DNA from: UBA6544 sp038131165
GTDB lineage: Bacteria > Pseudomonadota > Alphaproteobacteria > UBA8366
NCBI GenBank assembly: GCA_038131165.1
Contig: JAYPOZ010000013.1
Coordinates: 5,121-69,120 of the forward strand
Direction of reading: 5' to 3'
DNA: 64,000 bases
Shown here one piece after another: positions 8,749-16,763 of the stretch (position 1 is its first letter; every line of letters starts with the position of its first letter). The notes beneath the pieces were generated by a model. That model was not told where the DNA came from, did no database searches, and was given only the letters and a program-made list of their open reading frames with translations. The translations under genes were made by a program, and so were the position numbers.

Positions 8749-9839
8749 GCGGCTTTTGCAGAATCGCCGGAATATTTCTTCTTCGCGGCTTCGAGACTCT
8801 TCAACAGCTCCTTGCCGACAGGGCCGCCATCGCCTTTGACGTTCCCGTTTATCACGGCGGTAATGCCGTCGATGTGGGTCTTGACGAACTCCAATAGATT
8901 CTCGGTTACCCGGGCGCTGGCACCGGAACAATTGTAGAGGGATTTTCCGAATTCGGATATCAGGGGGTAACCAAAAACGCCGCCCTGGCCCCGCAACTCG
9001 TGAGCTAGAAGATTCAATTTTTCCATCGCAATCTTCATTTGCTCTTCGGCCTTGCCGAAACTGTTTTGCGCTTCCTCATGCGCATTCACCAAATCGGTGA
9101 TCGTCTCCTTCACCCAGTCGGTATAATCATCCGCCATTTCGGCAATCTGGGCCTTTGCCGCTTCCAGAATATCCGTATCCGCCAGACCGCCATCGGAAGC
9201 GAATTCAAAATCGCCCCCGGAAAGCTTTTCCTTCAACCGATTCGGCATCCGGAACAGCCACACCGGTGGCTTGTCCTTGCGGAATTTGCCGGGGTCCTTG
9301 CCGGAGTAAACGATTTCGCAATCCGATTCGCTCAGTTTGCGCCGATCTTCTTCGACAAATCCGCGGCTGCGGCGACGATCGGGGCCAAAATAGGTCGGCG
9401 TATAGACGAACTGGCGCGGACTTTCGATGACTTTCTGAACCCGCTTAAAGATGATATCCGGCGAGAACGGCTTGGCCACAAACTCGTTGACCCCGGCGTC
9501 GCGTGCGGTCGTCAGACATTTCCGGTCGACCATGCCGCTGATCATCACGACGGGGACAAAGCGGTCGGGCGAGTTTTCACTGCGCCTAATCCAGCGCAAC
9601 AACATATTCCCGTCGATGCCCGGCATCACCACATCGGAAATCACGACATCAATACCGCCACTGCCCACCGCCTTCAGAGTACCGGAGCGCAATTGCAGGA
9701 TTTCGATGGCTTCCTTACCGTCTTGGGCGAAGTAGTAGTTCCGGACGCCCAGGGAATCCATAACGATCCGCAAGTCGCCCTACATGAACTTGTTGTCCTC
9801 CACCAGCAGGCAGGACATACGACTGAAATCATAACCCAT
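8745..9839 (-). pseudogene. Response regulator (REC plus HPt-like domain) interrupted by an in-frame TAG
   Basis: Reading from the ATG at 9839 gives MGYDFSRMSCLLVEDNKFM and then a TAG at 9782-9780. The same frame continues as GDLRIVMDSLGVRN and stays open for more than 340 codons. The upstream piece supplies beta-1 and the acidic pair of the receiver (VEDN), the downstream piece the phosphoacceptor ISDVVMPGIDG and the lysine loop VAKPFSP. The amber codon therefore splits one receiver domain without changing frame. The C-terminal region has LLAHELRGQGG, an HPt-like phosphohistidine motif. Possible explanations are a recent nonsense mutation, a base-call error, or readthrough; internal initiation at TTG 9773 would lack the acidic pocket. 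Confidence 0.75.
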
Positions 9840-9916
9840 GGTCGCTCACGATTCGGTTGCTGCGGTCCCAGCGGACCGGGTAGTCATATACCATAATTCG
9901 TTAATTTTTCACGAAC

Positions 9917-9943
9917 CTGACACAAGGTAAATTTCTTTGTCAG
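9917..9943. repeat. Imperfect inverted repeat upstream of the response regulator
   Basis: CTGACACAAG and CTTTGTCAG form about nine base pairs with one bulge around an AT-rich centre. It lies between the small LNILV gene and the response-regulator promoter region. It could be a weak terminator for the small gene or a protein-binding site; no T-run follows on either strand. Confidence 0.3.
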
Positions 9944-9959
9944 CCTCGCGTGAATATCC

Positions 9960-10205
9960 TCAAACCAGAATATTGAGATAAAAGCCAGGCGGTACATCCA
10001 TTCGCGGTCCGTCCGTATCGGCCGCCAGAAGTTGGGTCAGCCGTTCTATGGCGGCTTCGATATCGTGCGGATCGACGAAATACCGGCGTATAAGCCCGCG
10101 CGAGACCGATGCGGAAGGCCGCGGGCCTTGATCGCGCGGTCTGGTTTGGCCAATGGCACCGGCGCCGGAGCCAGCGGGCGGAATACGGGGTCCTTCAGAA
10201 GGCAT
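9960..10205 (-). CDS. Small protein with C-terminal LNILV motif
   Basis: Hypothetical, 81 residues, family not recognised. The first 35 residues are rich in Pro, Gly and Arg. The second half looks more protein-like: LIRRYFVDPHDIEAAIERL is probably a helix, followed by a Pro/Gly turn and the terminal PPGFYLNILV. Another small gene at 12.4 kb on the same strand ends PPRGSFLNILV. An overlapping frame starting with TTG at 10240 (MPIHNLRYYDPACLL) also has good codon use for about 40 codons, so a frameshift or alternative N-terminus cannot be excluded. Followed on the same strand by the response-regulator pseudogene. Confidence 0.5.
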   Translation of the reverse strand: MPSEGPRIPPAGSGAGAIGQTRPRDQGPRPSASVSRGLIRRYFVDPHDIEAAIERLTQLLAADTDGPRMDVPPGFYLNILV

Positions 10206-10303
10206 GCCGGATCATAATACCGCAAGTTATGGATCGGCAACTGTTCCCGACTCGCTGGCGACGTAGCCTTATACTCATACTTCGGTTATCGGAAGCCGTC
10301 TCA

Positions 10304-11143
10304 ATGGATCCAGCCGTCACCCTCGTCGTCCTCGCTTCGGCGCTCATGCATGCCAGTTGGAACGCAGTCGTCAAAGGCAGCGCCGACGGACTCGCGACGC
10401 AAGGCTGGGTGGTGTTGGGCGGCGCGGCCTATGCCTTGCCGCTGCTACCGTTCGTGCCGTTTCCAACCGGAGAGGCATGGCTCTACATTGTGCTCAGTGC
10501 GGTGATTCATTGCGGATACTTCGCCGCCCTGGCGAGCGGTTACCGTATCGGAGACCTGAGCTTCGTCTACCCGGTCGCACGCGGCAGCGGCCCGGTTCTG
10601 GTCGCCGCCTTGTCGGCGCTGCTGATCGGGGAGTTCCTGTCTCCCTACCAACTGCTCAGCATCGCCATCGTTTGTTCCGGTCTCTTCGTGCTGGCTTTGA
10701 GCGGCCGTCGAGGAGGGGGTCCCAGGGCCTTTCTCTTCGCACTGCTCATTGCGGCCACGATAGCCGGATACAGCGTGACCGACGCAATCGGCGTTCGTGT
10801 CGCCAGTACGCCTTTGTCTTACATTCCTTGGCTCATCGTCGTGCAGGCACTTCCGTTCGGGGCGTTTGTCGCTTGGTCGCGCCGCGGAAACCTGAACGGA
10901 TTGCGCCGTGGGCAGGCGCGCAATTTCTTCCTCGGCGGCCTGTTGATCGGCGCCTCCTACGGCCTGGCCATGTGGGCCTTCAGCCAGGAACGCGTGGCAG
11001 TCGTGATGGCGCTGCGGGAGACCGCGGTGATCTTCGGCGCCGTCTTAGGCGCTCTGGTATTCAAAGAAACGTTCGGGCTCAGGCGGCTCTTCGCCTCGCT
11101 GCTCATTGCCGCCGGCGCCATATGTCTGAATCTGGTCCCATGA
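10304..11143 (+). CDS. EamA/DMT-family membrane transporter
   Basis: Inner-membrane permease of the drug/metabolite transporter superfamily, 279 residues with about ten hydrophobic segments arranged as two EamA repeats. The N-terminus (MDPAVTLVVLASALMHASWNAVVKG in two adjacent parts) and the GYRIGDLSFVYPVARGSGPV segment are typical of the family. The second repeat begins near AFLFALLIAATIAGYSVTDA. GGAAG lies 9 nt before the ATG, favouring this start over earlier in-frame ones. Substrate cannot be inferred. The gene runs alone, with yciB 46 bp downstream. Confidence 0.88.
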   Translation: MDPAVTLVVLASALMHASWNAVVKGSADGLATQGWVVLGGAAYALPLLPFVPFPTGEAWLYIVLSAVIHCGYFAALASGYRIGDLSFVYPVARGSGPVLVAALSALLIGEFLSPYQLLSIAIVCSGLFVLALSGRRGGGPRAFLFALLIAATIAGYSVTDAIGVRVASTPLSYIPWLIVVQALPFGAFVAWSRRGNLNGLRRGQARNFFLGGLLIGASYGLAMWAFSQERVAVVMALRETAVIFGAVLGALVFKETFGLRRLFASLLIAAGAICLNLVP

Positions 11144-11189
11144 CATCCGGCCTTTCGTTTACCGGGTCGGAAGCGATATAACCGCGGCC

Positions 11190-11768
11190 ATGGAACCTTC
11201 CTCGCGCCCCTGGCTGAAACCCCTTGTCGATTATGCGCCGCTTGCGGTCTTCTTGCTGACCTATTGGCAAATGGGACTCTACGCGGCCACAGCGGGATTG
11301 ATGATTGCCGTCGCTCTCGGCGTTGTCCTCTCCTATGTGTTGGAACGCTCGGTCCCGGTCATGCCGCTGGTCACTGCGGGCCTGGTTCTTGTCTTCGGCG
11401 GCCTCACCTTGGCGCTCGACGACGAGCGCTTCATCAAGATGAAGCCGACCATCGTCCAGGCCCTGTTTGCCGCCGTCATGTTCGGCGGCCTGATCCTCGA
11501 TAAACCAGTCCTGAAACCGTTGTTCGGGCGCGCCTGGAATCTGCAGGATGAAGGATGGCGAAAACTCACCTTTAGGTTCGGGATATTTTTCGCCGTGTCC
11601 GGCGCGCTCAACGAAATCGTGTGGCGCACGCAGACCACGGACGTTTGGGTGAACTTCAAGGTCTTCGGCCTGATGGGCCTCACCTTCATGTTCATCATGA
11701 CCCAGGTGCCGATGATCCAACGCTATCATATTCCCGAAGACGATACACCGCGCGACGCCGAGCCTTAG
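11190..11768 (+). CDS. yciB: Inner-membrane septation protein YciB/IspZ
   Basis: Polytopic inner-membrane protein of the YciB (intracellular septation A) family, linked to cell-envelope and septum integrity. The 192-residue product shows five or six hydrophobic segments. Family blocks visible are KPLVDYAPLAVFLLTYW, the charged loop DDERFIKMKPTIVQALFA, GRAWNLQDEGWRKLTFRF, and NEIVWRTQTTDVWVNFKVFG. Length is normal. Its stop overlaps the stop of the convergent Nudix gene, so the two genes meet tail to tail with no intergenic space. Confidence 0.93.
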   Translation: MEPSSRPWLKPLVDYAPLAVFLLTYWQMGLYAATAGLMIAVALGVVLSYVLERSVPVMPLVTAGLVLVFGGLTLALDDERFIKMKPTIVQALFAAVMFGGLILDKPVLKPLFGRAWNLQDEGWRKLTFRFGIFFAVSGALNEIVWRTQTTDVWVNFKVFGLMGLTFMFIMTQVPMIQRYHIPEDDTPRDAEP

Positions 11769-12364
11769 AAATTGCCGGTTTCGCCCTCGGGATTCGAGTA
11801 CGGCGCAAAAGCCGCGACCCCTTCGACACAGCGGTAATGGTCCAAGGCCCAATGGACGGAAGGAAAGGCGATTCCATCGCGCGGAATATCCTCCCAGTCG
11901 AATAGACCCACTTCCTGTGTCTCCTCGCCAACGCCAAAACCGGGTTGCCTGAGCGTGGCTCGATAGATGATCTGGACCTGGCTGATGCGCGGCACGTTAT
12001 AGATGCCAAGGACGCCGTCGATCGCGATATCGGCGCAGACCTCTTCCCGGGCTTCGCGGCACGCACCTGCGGCGGCGGTCTCGTTCAATTCAAGAAATCC
12101 GGCCGGAATGGTCCAGTAGCCGCGTCTTGGGTTTATATCCCGGCGTGCAAGGAGAATTTTACCTTCATGGCCGATGACCGCGCCGACAACGATCTTCGGA
12201 TTCTCGTAATTGATAAAGCCGCAGTCGGGACACACGAGCCGCTCGCGATTGTCGCCCTCCGGCACTTCGCGAATGCGCGGGCCGCCATCGCGGGATTCAG
12301 TCTGGTCGGCAGGTGGTGTCATGCCGCCAATTTGGCGGCCATTTTCATCGGCGACAAGCGCCAT
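11765..12364 (-). CDS. Nudix hydrolase with N-terminal two-cysteine ribbon
   Basis: Pyrophosphohydrolase of the Nudix family, 199 residues. After about 40 residues rich in charged groups comes VCPDCGFINYENPK, a half zinc ribbon resembling NudC-type proteins. The Nudix box follows as GFLELNETAAAGACREAREEV, read in the pattern G-x5-E-x7-REAREE. The GYWTIPAGF segment is typical of ADP-ribose/NADH-type Nudix members. Substrate is not determined. An internal ATG at 12322 is an alternative start. It follows the small LNILV gene by 14 bp and pgk by about 300 bp on the same strand, suggesting one transcript. Confidence 0.88.
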   Translation of the reverse strand: MALVADENGRQIGGMTPPADQTESRDGGPRIREVPEGDNRERLVCPDCGFINYENPKIVVGAVIGHEGKILLARRDINPRRGYWTIPAGFLELNETAAAGACREAREEVCADIAIDGVLGIYNVPRISQVQIIYRATLRQPGFGVGEETQEVGLFDWEDIPRDGIAFPSVHWALDHYRCVEGVAAFAPYSNPEGETGNF

Positions 12365-12378
12365 TTTGCAGAAACCTG

Positions 12379-12597
12379 TCAGACGAGAATATTCAGGAAA
12401 GACCCGCGCGGTGGCGTCTCCCCACTCGCCACCAGGGCTTCAAGACTCGCTTGTATCTCCGAATCCGATGCCGCAGTGGCCGGCGGCTTTTCGCTCTCCA
12501 CGCGGGATTCCGACGGCTTGGATTGCGCCGACGGCCTCGGTGTCACCGAAGGCTGTGGCCGGGAGGGTGCGTAAATGCCTGAAGCCGATTCGACCAT
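12379..12597 (-). CDS. Small Pro/Ser-rich protein with C-terminal LNILV motif
   Basis: Hypothetical, 72 residues, family not recognised. The N-terminal two thirds are Ser/Pro/Ala-rich and probably disordered. A short predicted helix (SEIQASLEALVASG) precedes the ending PPRGSFLNILV. The last residues match those of the small gene at 10 kb, including the preceding Pro pair, which supports both being real and related. It sits 61 bp after pgk and 14 bp before the Nudix gene on the same strand. Confidence 0.5.
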   Translation of the reverse strand: MVESASGIYAPSRPQPSVTPRPSAQSKPSESRVESEKPPATAASDSEIQASLEALVASGETPPRGSFLNILV

Positions 12598-12658
12598 GGT
12601 TGATTCCGATTTGCGTTAAGGATCGGTTGAAGGGTACCCGCCAATCCTGACTAAATCG

Positions 12659-13849
12659 TTAAGCGTTCAGGGCCGCGACGCCGGGCAGTTCTTTGCCTTC
12701 GAGCCACTCCAGGAAGGCGCCGCCCGCCGTGGAGACATAACTGAAGCCGTCGATTGCGCCCGCATGGCGGAGGGCCGATACCGTGTCGCCGCCGCCGGCA
12801 ACGGAGACGAGCGATCCGGCCGCCGTGAGCGCGGCCGCCTGCTGCGCGACCGCATTCGTGCCCGCGTCGAACGGCGACACCTCGAAGGCCCCCAGCGGTC
12901 CATTCCACAACAAGGTGCCGCATTCGGTCAGATGCCGGTTCAGCGCGGCCACGGAATCCGGGCCGACGTCCAGAATCATGCGTCCGGGAGGAACACCCGC
13001 GATGGGCACTGTTTCGGTCGCGGCCCCTTCTTCCAGTGCGGCGGCGATCACCACGTCGCTCGGCAGAATTATCCTGCAATTCGATCCGTCCGCCCGCGCC
13101 ATGATTTCGCGGGCCGTGTCCGCAAGGTCGGGCTCGCACAGACTGGTGCCGACATCGGTGCCGAGGGCGAAGAGAAACGTGTTCGCCATGCCGCCGCCGA
13201 TGATCAATGAATCGACCCTTTCGAGGAGATGGCCCAGGACCGTTAGTTTGCTTGAGACTTTCGCTCCGCCGACGAGAGCGGCGACAGGTTTGCGCGGCGT
13301 CTCCAATGCCGCGCTCAGCGCCTCCAATTCGGCCTGCATCCCGCGCCCGGCATAAGCCCGCAAATGGGCGGTGATGCCCACGGTCGAGGCATGCGCCCGG
13401 TGAGACACGGAGAACCCGTCGTTCACGTAAAGATCGCCATTGGCTGCTAGCGCGGCAGCAAATGTCGGGTCGTTGGTCTCTTCCCCCGCATGAAACCTCA
13501 AGTTTTCCAGTAGAGCGACGCCACCTTCCGGCAAAGCGTCGAGCGCCGCAGCGACGGACGGACCGACGCAATCGTCGACAAAGCCCACCGACCGGCCGCC
13601 GAGCGCGTCCGAAAGCGCGGCGGCGACGGGCCGCAAACTCAATTCTGGGGCAACCGTCCCTTTTGGACGGCCAAAATGAGAGATCACCGCAACGCGGGCG
13701 CCCTTCTCGCTCAACTCCCGCAATGTCGGCACGAAACGGTCGAGCCGGGTGGTATCCGTGATCCGTCCCTCTCGCATCGGCACGTTCAGATCGCCGCGCA
13801 GAATGACCCGTCGTCCACGGCAGTCGATTTCATCCAGAGTCTTGAACAT
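12659..13849 (-). CDS. pgk: Phosphoglycerate kinase
   Basis: Glycolytic/gluconeogenic enzyme transferring phosphate between 1,3-bisphosphoglycerate and ADP. The 396-residue product has RGDLNVPM, SHFGRPKG, ENLRFHAGEE, GGAKVSSKLTVL and the nucleotide-loop segment VAGGGDTVSAL. AGGAGG lies 4 nt upstream of the chosen ATG, rejecting an in-frame upstream extension. Neighbouring glycolytic genes (gap, fba) are absent here. The small LNILV gene and Nudix gene follow on the same strand. Confidence 0.97.
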   Translation of the reverse strand: MFKTLDEIDCRGRRVILRGDLNVPMREGRITDTTRLDRFVPTLRELSEKGARVAVISHFGRPKGTVAPELSLRPVAAALSDALGGRSVGFVDDCVGPSVAAALDALPEGGVALLENLRFHAGEETNDPTFAAALAANGDLYVNDGFSVSHRAHASTVGITAHLRAYAGRGMQAELEALSAALETPRKPVAALVGGAKVSSKLTVLGHLLERVDSLIIGGGMANTFLFALGTDVGTSLCEPDLADTAREIMARADGSNCRIILPSDVVIAAALEEGAATETVPIAGVPPGRMILDVGPDSVAALNRHLTECGTLLWNGPLGAFEVSPFDAGTNAVAQQAAALTAAGSLVSVAGGGDTVSALRHAGAIDGFSYVSTAGGAFLEWLEGKELPGVAALNA

Positions 13850-13963
13850 TCGGCCTCCTCGGTTTTCGCTTGGGACTACCCGATTTGGCATTCCGGAGCA
13901 ATCAAATCTCTTGAATGGCAGGAGGAGGCTCCCCAAACTCATGAAGCTGCACGGGAATTCCAC

Positions 13964-14998
13964 ATGCCATCACCGCTCGAAAAGTTGATCTTCGAGACCA
14001 CGCAAAGGGCGCGCTCGCTGTGGTACTCGGCGCACTATGCGACCGCCATGCGGCTGGCCCCGCGGATCGACGATCTCGAGGCCGGACGTCTTCCCGGCTG
14101 GCAGGCCGTCTACGCCGACCTCAATGACCTGATGCGACGGGATTGGCGGAATGTCGAAGAGGGCCTCTATCCCGCGCCTGAACCGTCGAGCGGAAGTTTG
14201 GCCCAGCAGGTTCGGCGCTCGGCCGCCTTTCTGCGTGACCTGGGCGCCGTGAATCGGCGGCGGCTTGCCGAAAACGGATCGGAGATATTCGCGCCCGAAC
14301 TCCTGCGCCGCTATCCGCGTTACTATCTGCAGAATTTCCATTATCAAAGCGGCGGCTATCTGACACCGGAATCCGCGGAACTCTACGATCATCAAGTCGA
14401 GGTCCTGTTCGTCGGCGGCGCCGATGCGATGCGCCGTCAGGCGTTAGCGTCGCTCGGCCGATTTCGACGCTCAAGCCCGCAACGCGAGGTTCGTCACTTG
14501 GATATCGCCTGCGGGACGGGTCGTTTTCTGGAACTTCTCAAGACCGCCCATCCGAGATGGCGGGTCGCGGGGATCGATCTCAGTCCGCCTTATCTGGCAG
14601 AAGCCCGAAAGCTGACGTCCTCCTGGTCGCGCCGCCTGATCGCGCAAGCGAACGCCGAGAATATCCCCTTCGCCGACGCAGCCTTCGATACCGCGAGCTG
14701 TGTTTTCCTGTTTCATGAATTGCCGAAAAAGATCAGGTCGCGCGTCGCCCGCGAGATGTTCCGCGTGCTGAAACCGGGGGGTCGATTGTTCTTCCTCGAT
14801 TCCATCCAACTCGGCGATCGGCCGGACTATGATGATCTGCTCGAGCGGTTTCCGGCGGCTTTCCATGAGCCCTATTACGCGGAGTTTATCCGCGCCGACC
14901 TCCCCGCGGTATTCGAGAAGGCCGGCTTTTCCATCGTCAGCGCGGAACGTGCTTTTTTCGCGAAGCTGATCGTTCTGGAAAAGCCGGATGCACGCTGA
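13964..14998 (+). CDS. Class I SAM-dependent methyltransferase
   Basis: About 344 residues. A roughly 170-residue N-terminal region (helical; RYPRYYLQNFHYQSGGYL is a recognisable block) precedes a Rossmann methyltransferase. Motif I is LDIACGTGRFL, the acidic motif II VAGIDLSPPYL, and post-motifs include ANAENIPFADAAFD and LKPGGRLFFLDS. This architecture is widespread in alphaproteobacteria and cyanobacteria without a known substrate. The start is uncertain because the frame is open further upstream, but it is chosen to avoid overlap with divergent pgk. Confidence 0.85.
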   Translation: MPSPLEKLIFETTQRARSLWYSAHYATAMRLAPRIDDLEAGRLPGWQAVYADLNDLMRRDWRNVEEGLYPAPEPSSGSLAQQVRRSAAFLRDLGAVNRRRLAENGSEIFAPELLRRYPRYYLQNFHYQSGGYLTPESAELYDHQVEVLFVGGADAMRRQALASLGRFRRSSPQREVRHLDIACGTGRFLELLKTAHPRWRVAGIDLSPPYLAEARKLTSSWSRRLIAQANAENIPFADAAFDTASCVFLFHELPKKIRSRVAREMFRVLKPGGRLFFLDSIQLGDRPDYDDLLERFPAAFHEPYYAEFIRADLPAVFEKAGFSIVSAERAFFAKLIVLEKPDAR

Positions 14999-15005
14999 AA
15001 TGGAC

Positions 15006-15485
15006 CTACATGACCGTCCAGCTTCCGTCCCGGGCCTGGCAAGCGACCCCGACATATTCGCGTGTGCGCCCCCGCACCGTCAGCTGATTTTGAAATTCCC
15101 GACACCGGGCGCCGGTGCGCCGGTGATTTCCTTCGCGGTAGGGAATCACGACACCGCGGTTTCCGCTGTCCGGGTTGGTCCATTCGATTCGCTCGCCGAT
15201 CGGAGCGGCTTGCGCGCGCGCGGTCGCGTTTGAGAGATGCATTTGGTCGGCTCGGTCGAGGGACTGCCCGACTTCGTTTCCGAGCGCGGCCCCGGCCAAC
15301 GCGCCGATCGCAACCGCGGCGAGACGGCCTCGCCCCCTGCCGACCTGCGCGCCCGCCAGAGCGCCCAATCCGGCGCCGATTAACGTTCCGCCCGTCTGCT
15401 TGGGGCCATTGTGTGCTTGGACGCAACCGCCGAGCGTTGCGGCGATGAGGAGGGCGACGGCCATATGGCGCACTGACTTGATCAT
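15006..15485 (-). CDS. Glycine-zipper outer-membrane lipoprotein (17 kDa surface antigen-like)
   Basis: 159 residues. A lipoprotein signal peptide ends in the lipobox LGGC. Next is a glycine-zipper hairpin, LIGAGLGALAGAQVGRG and AIGALAGAALGNEVG, of the kind that inserts in the outer membrane. The C-terminal domain (RIEWTNPDSGNRGVV, CREFQNQLTVRG, GVACQARDGSW) matches the RT0821/Lpp0805 surface-antigen type with two cysteines. AGGAGA lies 6 nt before the ATG. Function in the family is unsettled, probably envelope structure. Convergent with the methyltransferase gene, 7 bp apart. Confidence 0.88.
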   Translation of the reverse strand: MIKSVRHMAVALLIAATLGGCVQAHNGPKQTGGTLIGAGLGALAGAQVGRGRGRLAAVAIGALAGAALGNEVGQSLDRADQMHLSNATARAQAAPIGERIEWTNPDSGNRGVVIPYREGNHRRTGARCREFQNQLTVRGRTREYVGVACQARDGSWTVM

Positions 15486-15554
15486 GTTCTGTCTCCTGGC
15501 TAATGCATCGGGGGACGGGCCGCCGCAATGCGGCCCGCCGAACGTCACAACGGT

Positions 15555-15959
15555 TTAGCGGTGGCGATGCCGGCGACGCGGCGGCGTTTCCCGGCAATCT
15601 TCGCGAACGATCTGCTTACTGCGGCCATAATGGTCGGTGATGACCGTTCTCTTGACCCGGCACACGTAGGTTTCGCCGTAGCCGCGTCCCCATTGCGACC
15701 GGTAGAGCTTCTTCGGATGATGTTTCCAGGCGGGAGCAGGCGCACGGTCCCAGCGATCCGGCACCGTCAGGAAGGTTTTCAACACCTGGCGGAAAAGGCG
15801 ATCGGGCGAGTATTCCGGCGCCCATTCGTGATCTTGGTGGTGCGAACGATGGTGCGGAGCGCGGTCTCCAGCGGCCGCGGGCATGGCCAGCCCCAGGGTA
15901 ACCGTCATGATCGATACGGCGATGCTTTGAATAGAGCGTTTTGCTATGGTTTTCATCAT
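15555..15959 (-). CDS. Secreted His/Arg-rich protein, unknown function
   Basis: 134 residues with a signal peptide ending AMPAAA and a mature part beginning DRAPHHRSHHQDHEW, rich in His. The body is basic and aromatic (LYRSQWGRGYGETYVCRVKR) with two cysteines about 20 residues apart that could form a disulfide. It ends RRRHRHR. The doubled ATG at 15959 is preceded by GAAGGG and is preferred over upstream in-frame starts. No family recognised; metal binding is only a suggestion from the His clusters. Its upstream region is the AT-rich palindromic segment shared with the MarR-like gene. Confidence 0.65.
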   Translation of the reverse strand: MMKTIAKRSIQSIAVSIMTVTLGLAMPAAAGDRAPHHRSHHQDHEWAPEYSPDRLFRQVLKTFLTVPDRWDRAPAPAWKHHPKKLYRSQWGRGYGETYVCRVKRTVITDHYGRSKQIVREDCRETPPRRRHRHR

Positions 15960-16019
15960 TCCAGCCCTTCTAATGGTCGTTTTTCTCATTGGGGAGCCGG
16001 CGGGCTCCGGAACATTCAC

Positions 16020-16230
16020 GCCATGTATATGTAATTATTAGCGCAGTTTTGCATGTAAATCTACAAATATTTTTGGGACCCACTAATTTGTTGATAAACA
16101 ATATTGTTTTAGAAAACTCGGCGATCGATATATCGGGGAAATACGATTTTTTACGAATTAACATGCATTTTTGAATGCAAGTCGTTATCTTAATTCAAGG
16201 CTGCAGTGATCGCCCGGGATTGGAATCCGC
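16020..16230. promoter_or_regulatory. AT-rich divergent regulatory segment with palindromes
   Basis: About 180 bp much richer in A+T than all flanking DNA. It contains a perfect 14-bp palindrome AAACAATATTGTTT (16096-16109), a 10-bp palindrome CGATATATCG, and a spaced repeat TTGAAT...ATTCAA (16171-16198) just upstream of the MarR-like gene. No open frame of note lies within it. Its position between divergent genes suggests control of both. Confidence 0.45.
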
Positions 16231-16617
16231 ATGAAGTATGGCCGCGAACAACATGAAGAATACCTCCGCATGACGGAAAATGTCGGCGGCCATTGGCTGA
16301 AGGTATTCCAAAACGATACCGAATTCTGGTCGGCCGTCTATTGGGATCTCTTCACGAGACTTTGGCAGGCCCGCGGCGATGTCCGCAAGACCGAGGCGTT
16401 GGGATATATGAAGGCCGTCAAAAGCGCGCATACGGCCGGAAAGTATCTTGAGACCGCGATCCGGCGGGGCCTGGTCGAGGAACGTGATAATCCGCAAGAC
16501 GCGCGTTCCAAACTGGTTCGGTTGGCGCCCTCGCTTCAAGCTCGACTGGATGCCTTTTTCGATTCCGCCGTCAGCGAAATGCGCCGCGCCGGCGATCGCG
16601 TCGCCGAGACCCGCTGA
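16231..16617 (+). CDS. MarR-like winged-helix regulator
   Basis: 128 residues. The layout is an N-terminal dimerisation helix (ENVGGHWLKVFQ), then DVRKTEALGYMKAVKSAHTA and YLETAIRRGLVEER, which fit helix-turn-helix plus winged segment (the DNPQDARSKLVRLAPS wing) of the MarR group, and a long C-terminal helix. The typical length is 140-150, so this is a compact member. Preceded by the AT-rich palindromic region. Ligand and targets are unknown; it may control the exported His-rich protein upstream or the module downstream. Confidence 0.7.
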   Translation: MKYGREQHEEYLRMTENVGGHWLKVFQNDTEFWSAVYWDLFTRLWQARGDVRKTEALGYMKAVKSAHTAGKYLETAIRRGLVEERDNPQDARSKLVRLAPSLQARLDAFFDSAVSEMRRAGDRVAETR

Positions 16618-16687
16618 AGGAAACCGCAACCCGAGGCTCCGCGCGCCAAACAGGCTTGATGGCTGCGCGCTACCATCGTGGAAATAA

Positions 16688-16716
16688 TTGTGAATCCTAC
16701 CGACGTAGGATAGAGT
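16688..16716 (+). promoter_or_regulatory. Promoter with operator-like inverted repeat between -35 and -10
   Basis: TTGTGA and TAGAGT are spaced by 17 bp. The spacer is occupied by the inverted repeat ATCCTAC-CGAC-GTAGGAT (16694-16711), which also touches both elements. A protein bound there would block RNA polymerase. It precedes the second XRE regulator, so autoregulation is likely but not shown. Confidence 0.4.
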
Positions 16717-16763
16717 AGCAGCCTCAGAGCAGAATCTGTTGTTGGCGCGAGGGGAGAATAGCT

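Noticed and set aside
7621..8931. A 436-codon minus-strand frame opposite ftsY
   Set aside because: Antisense of ftsY in GC-rich DNA; the ftsY GTPase motifs settle the strand.
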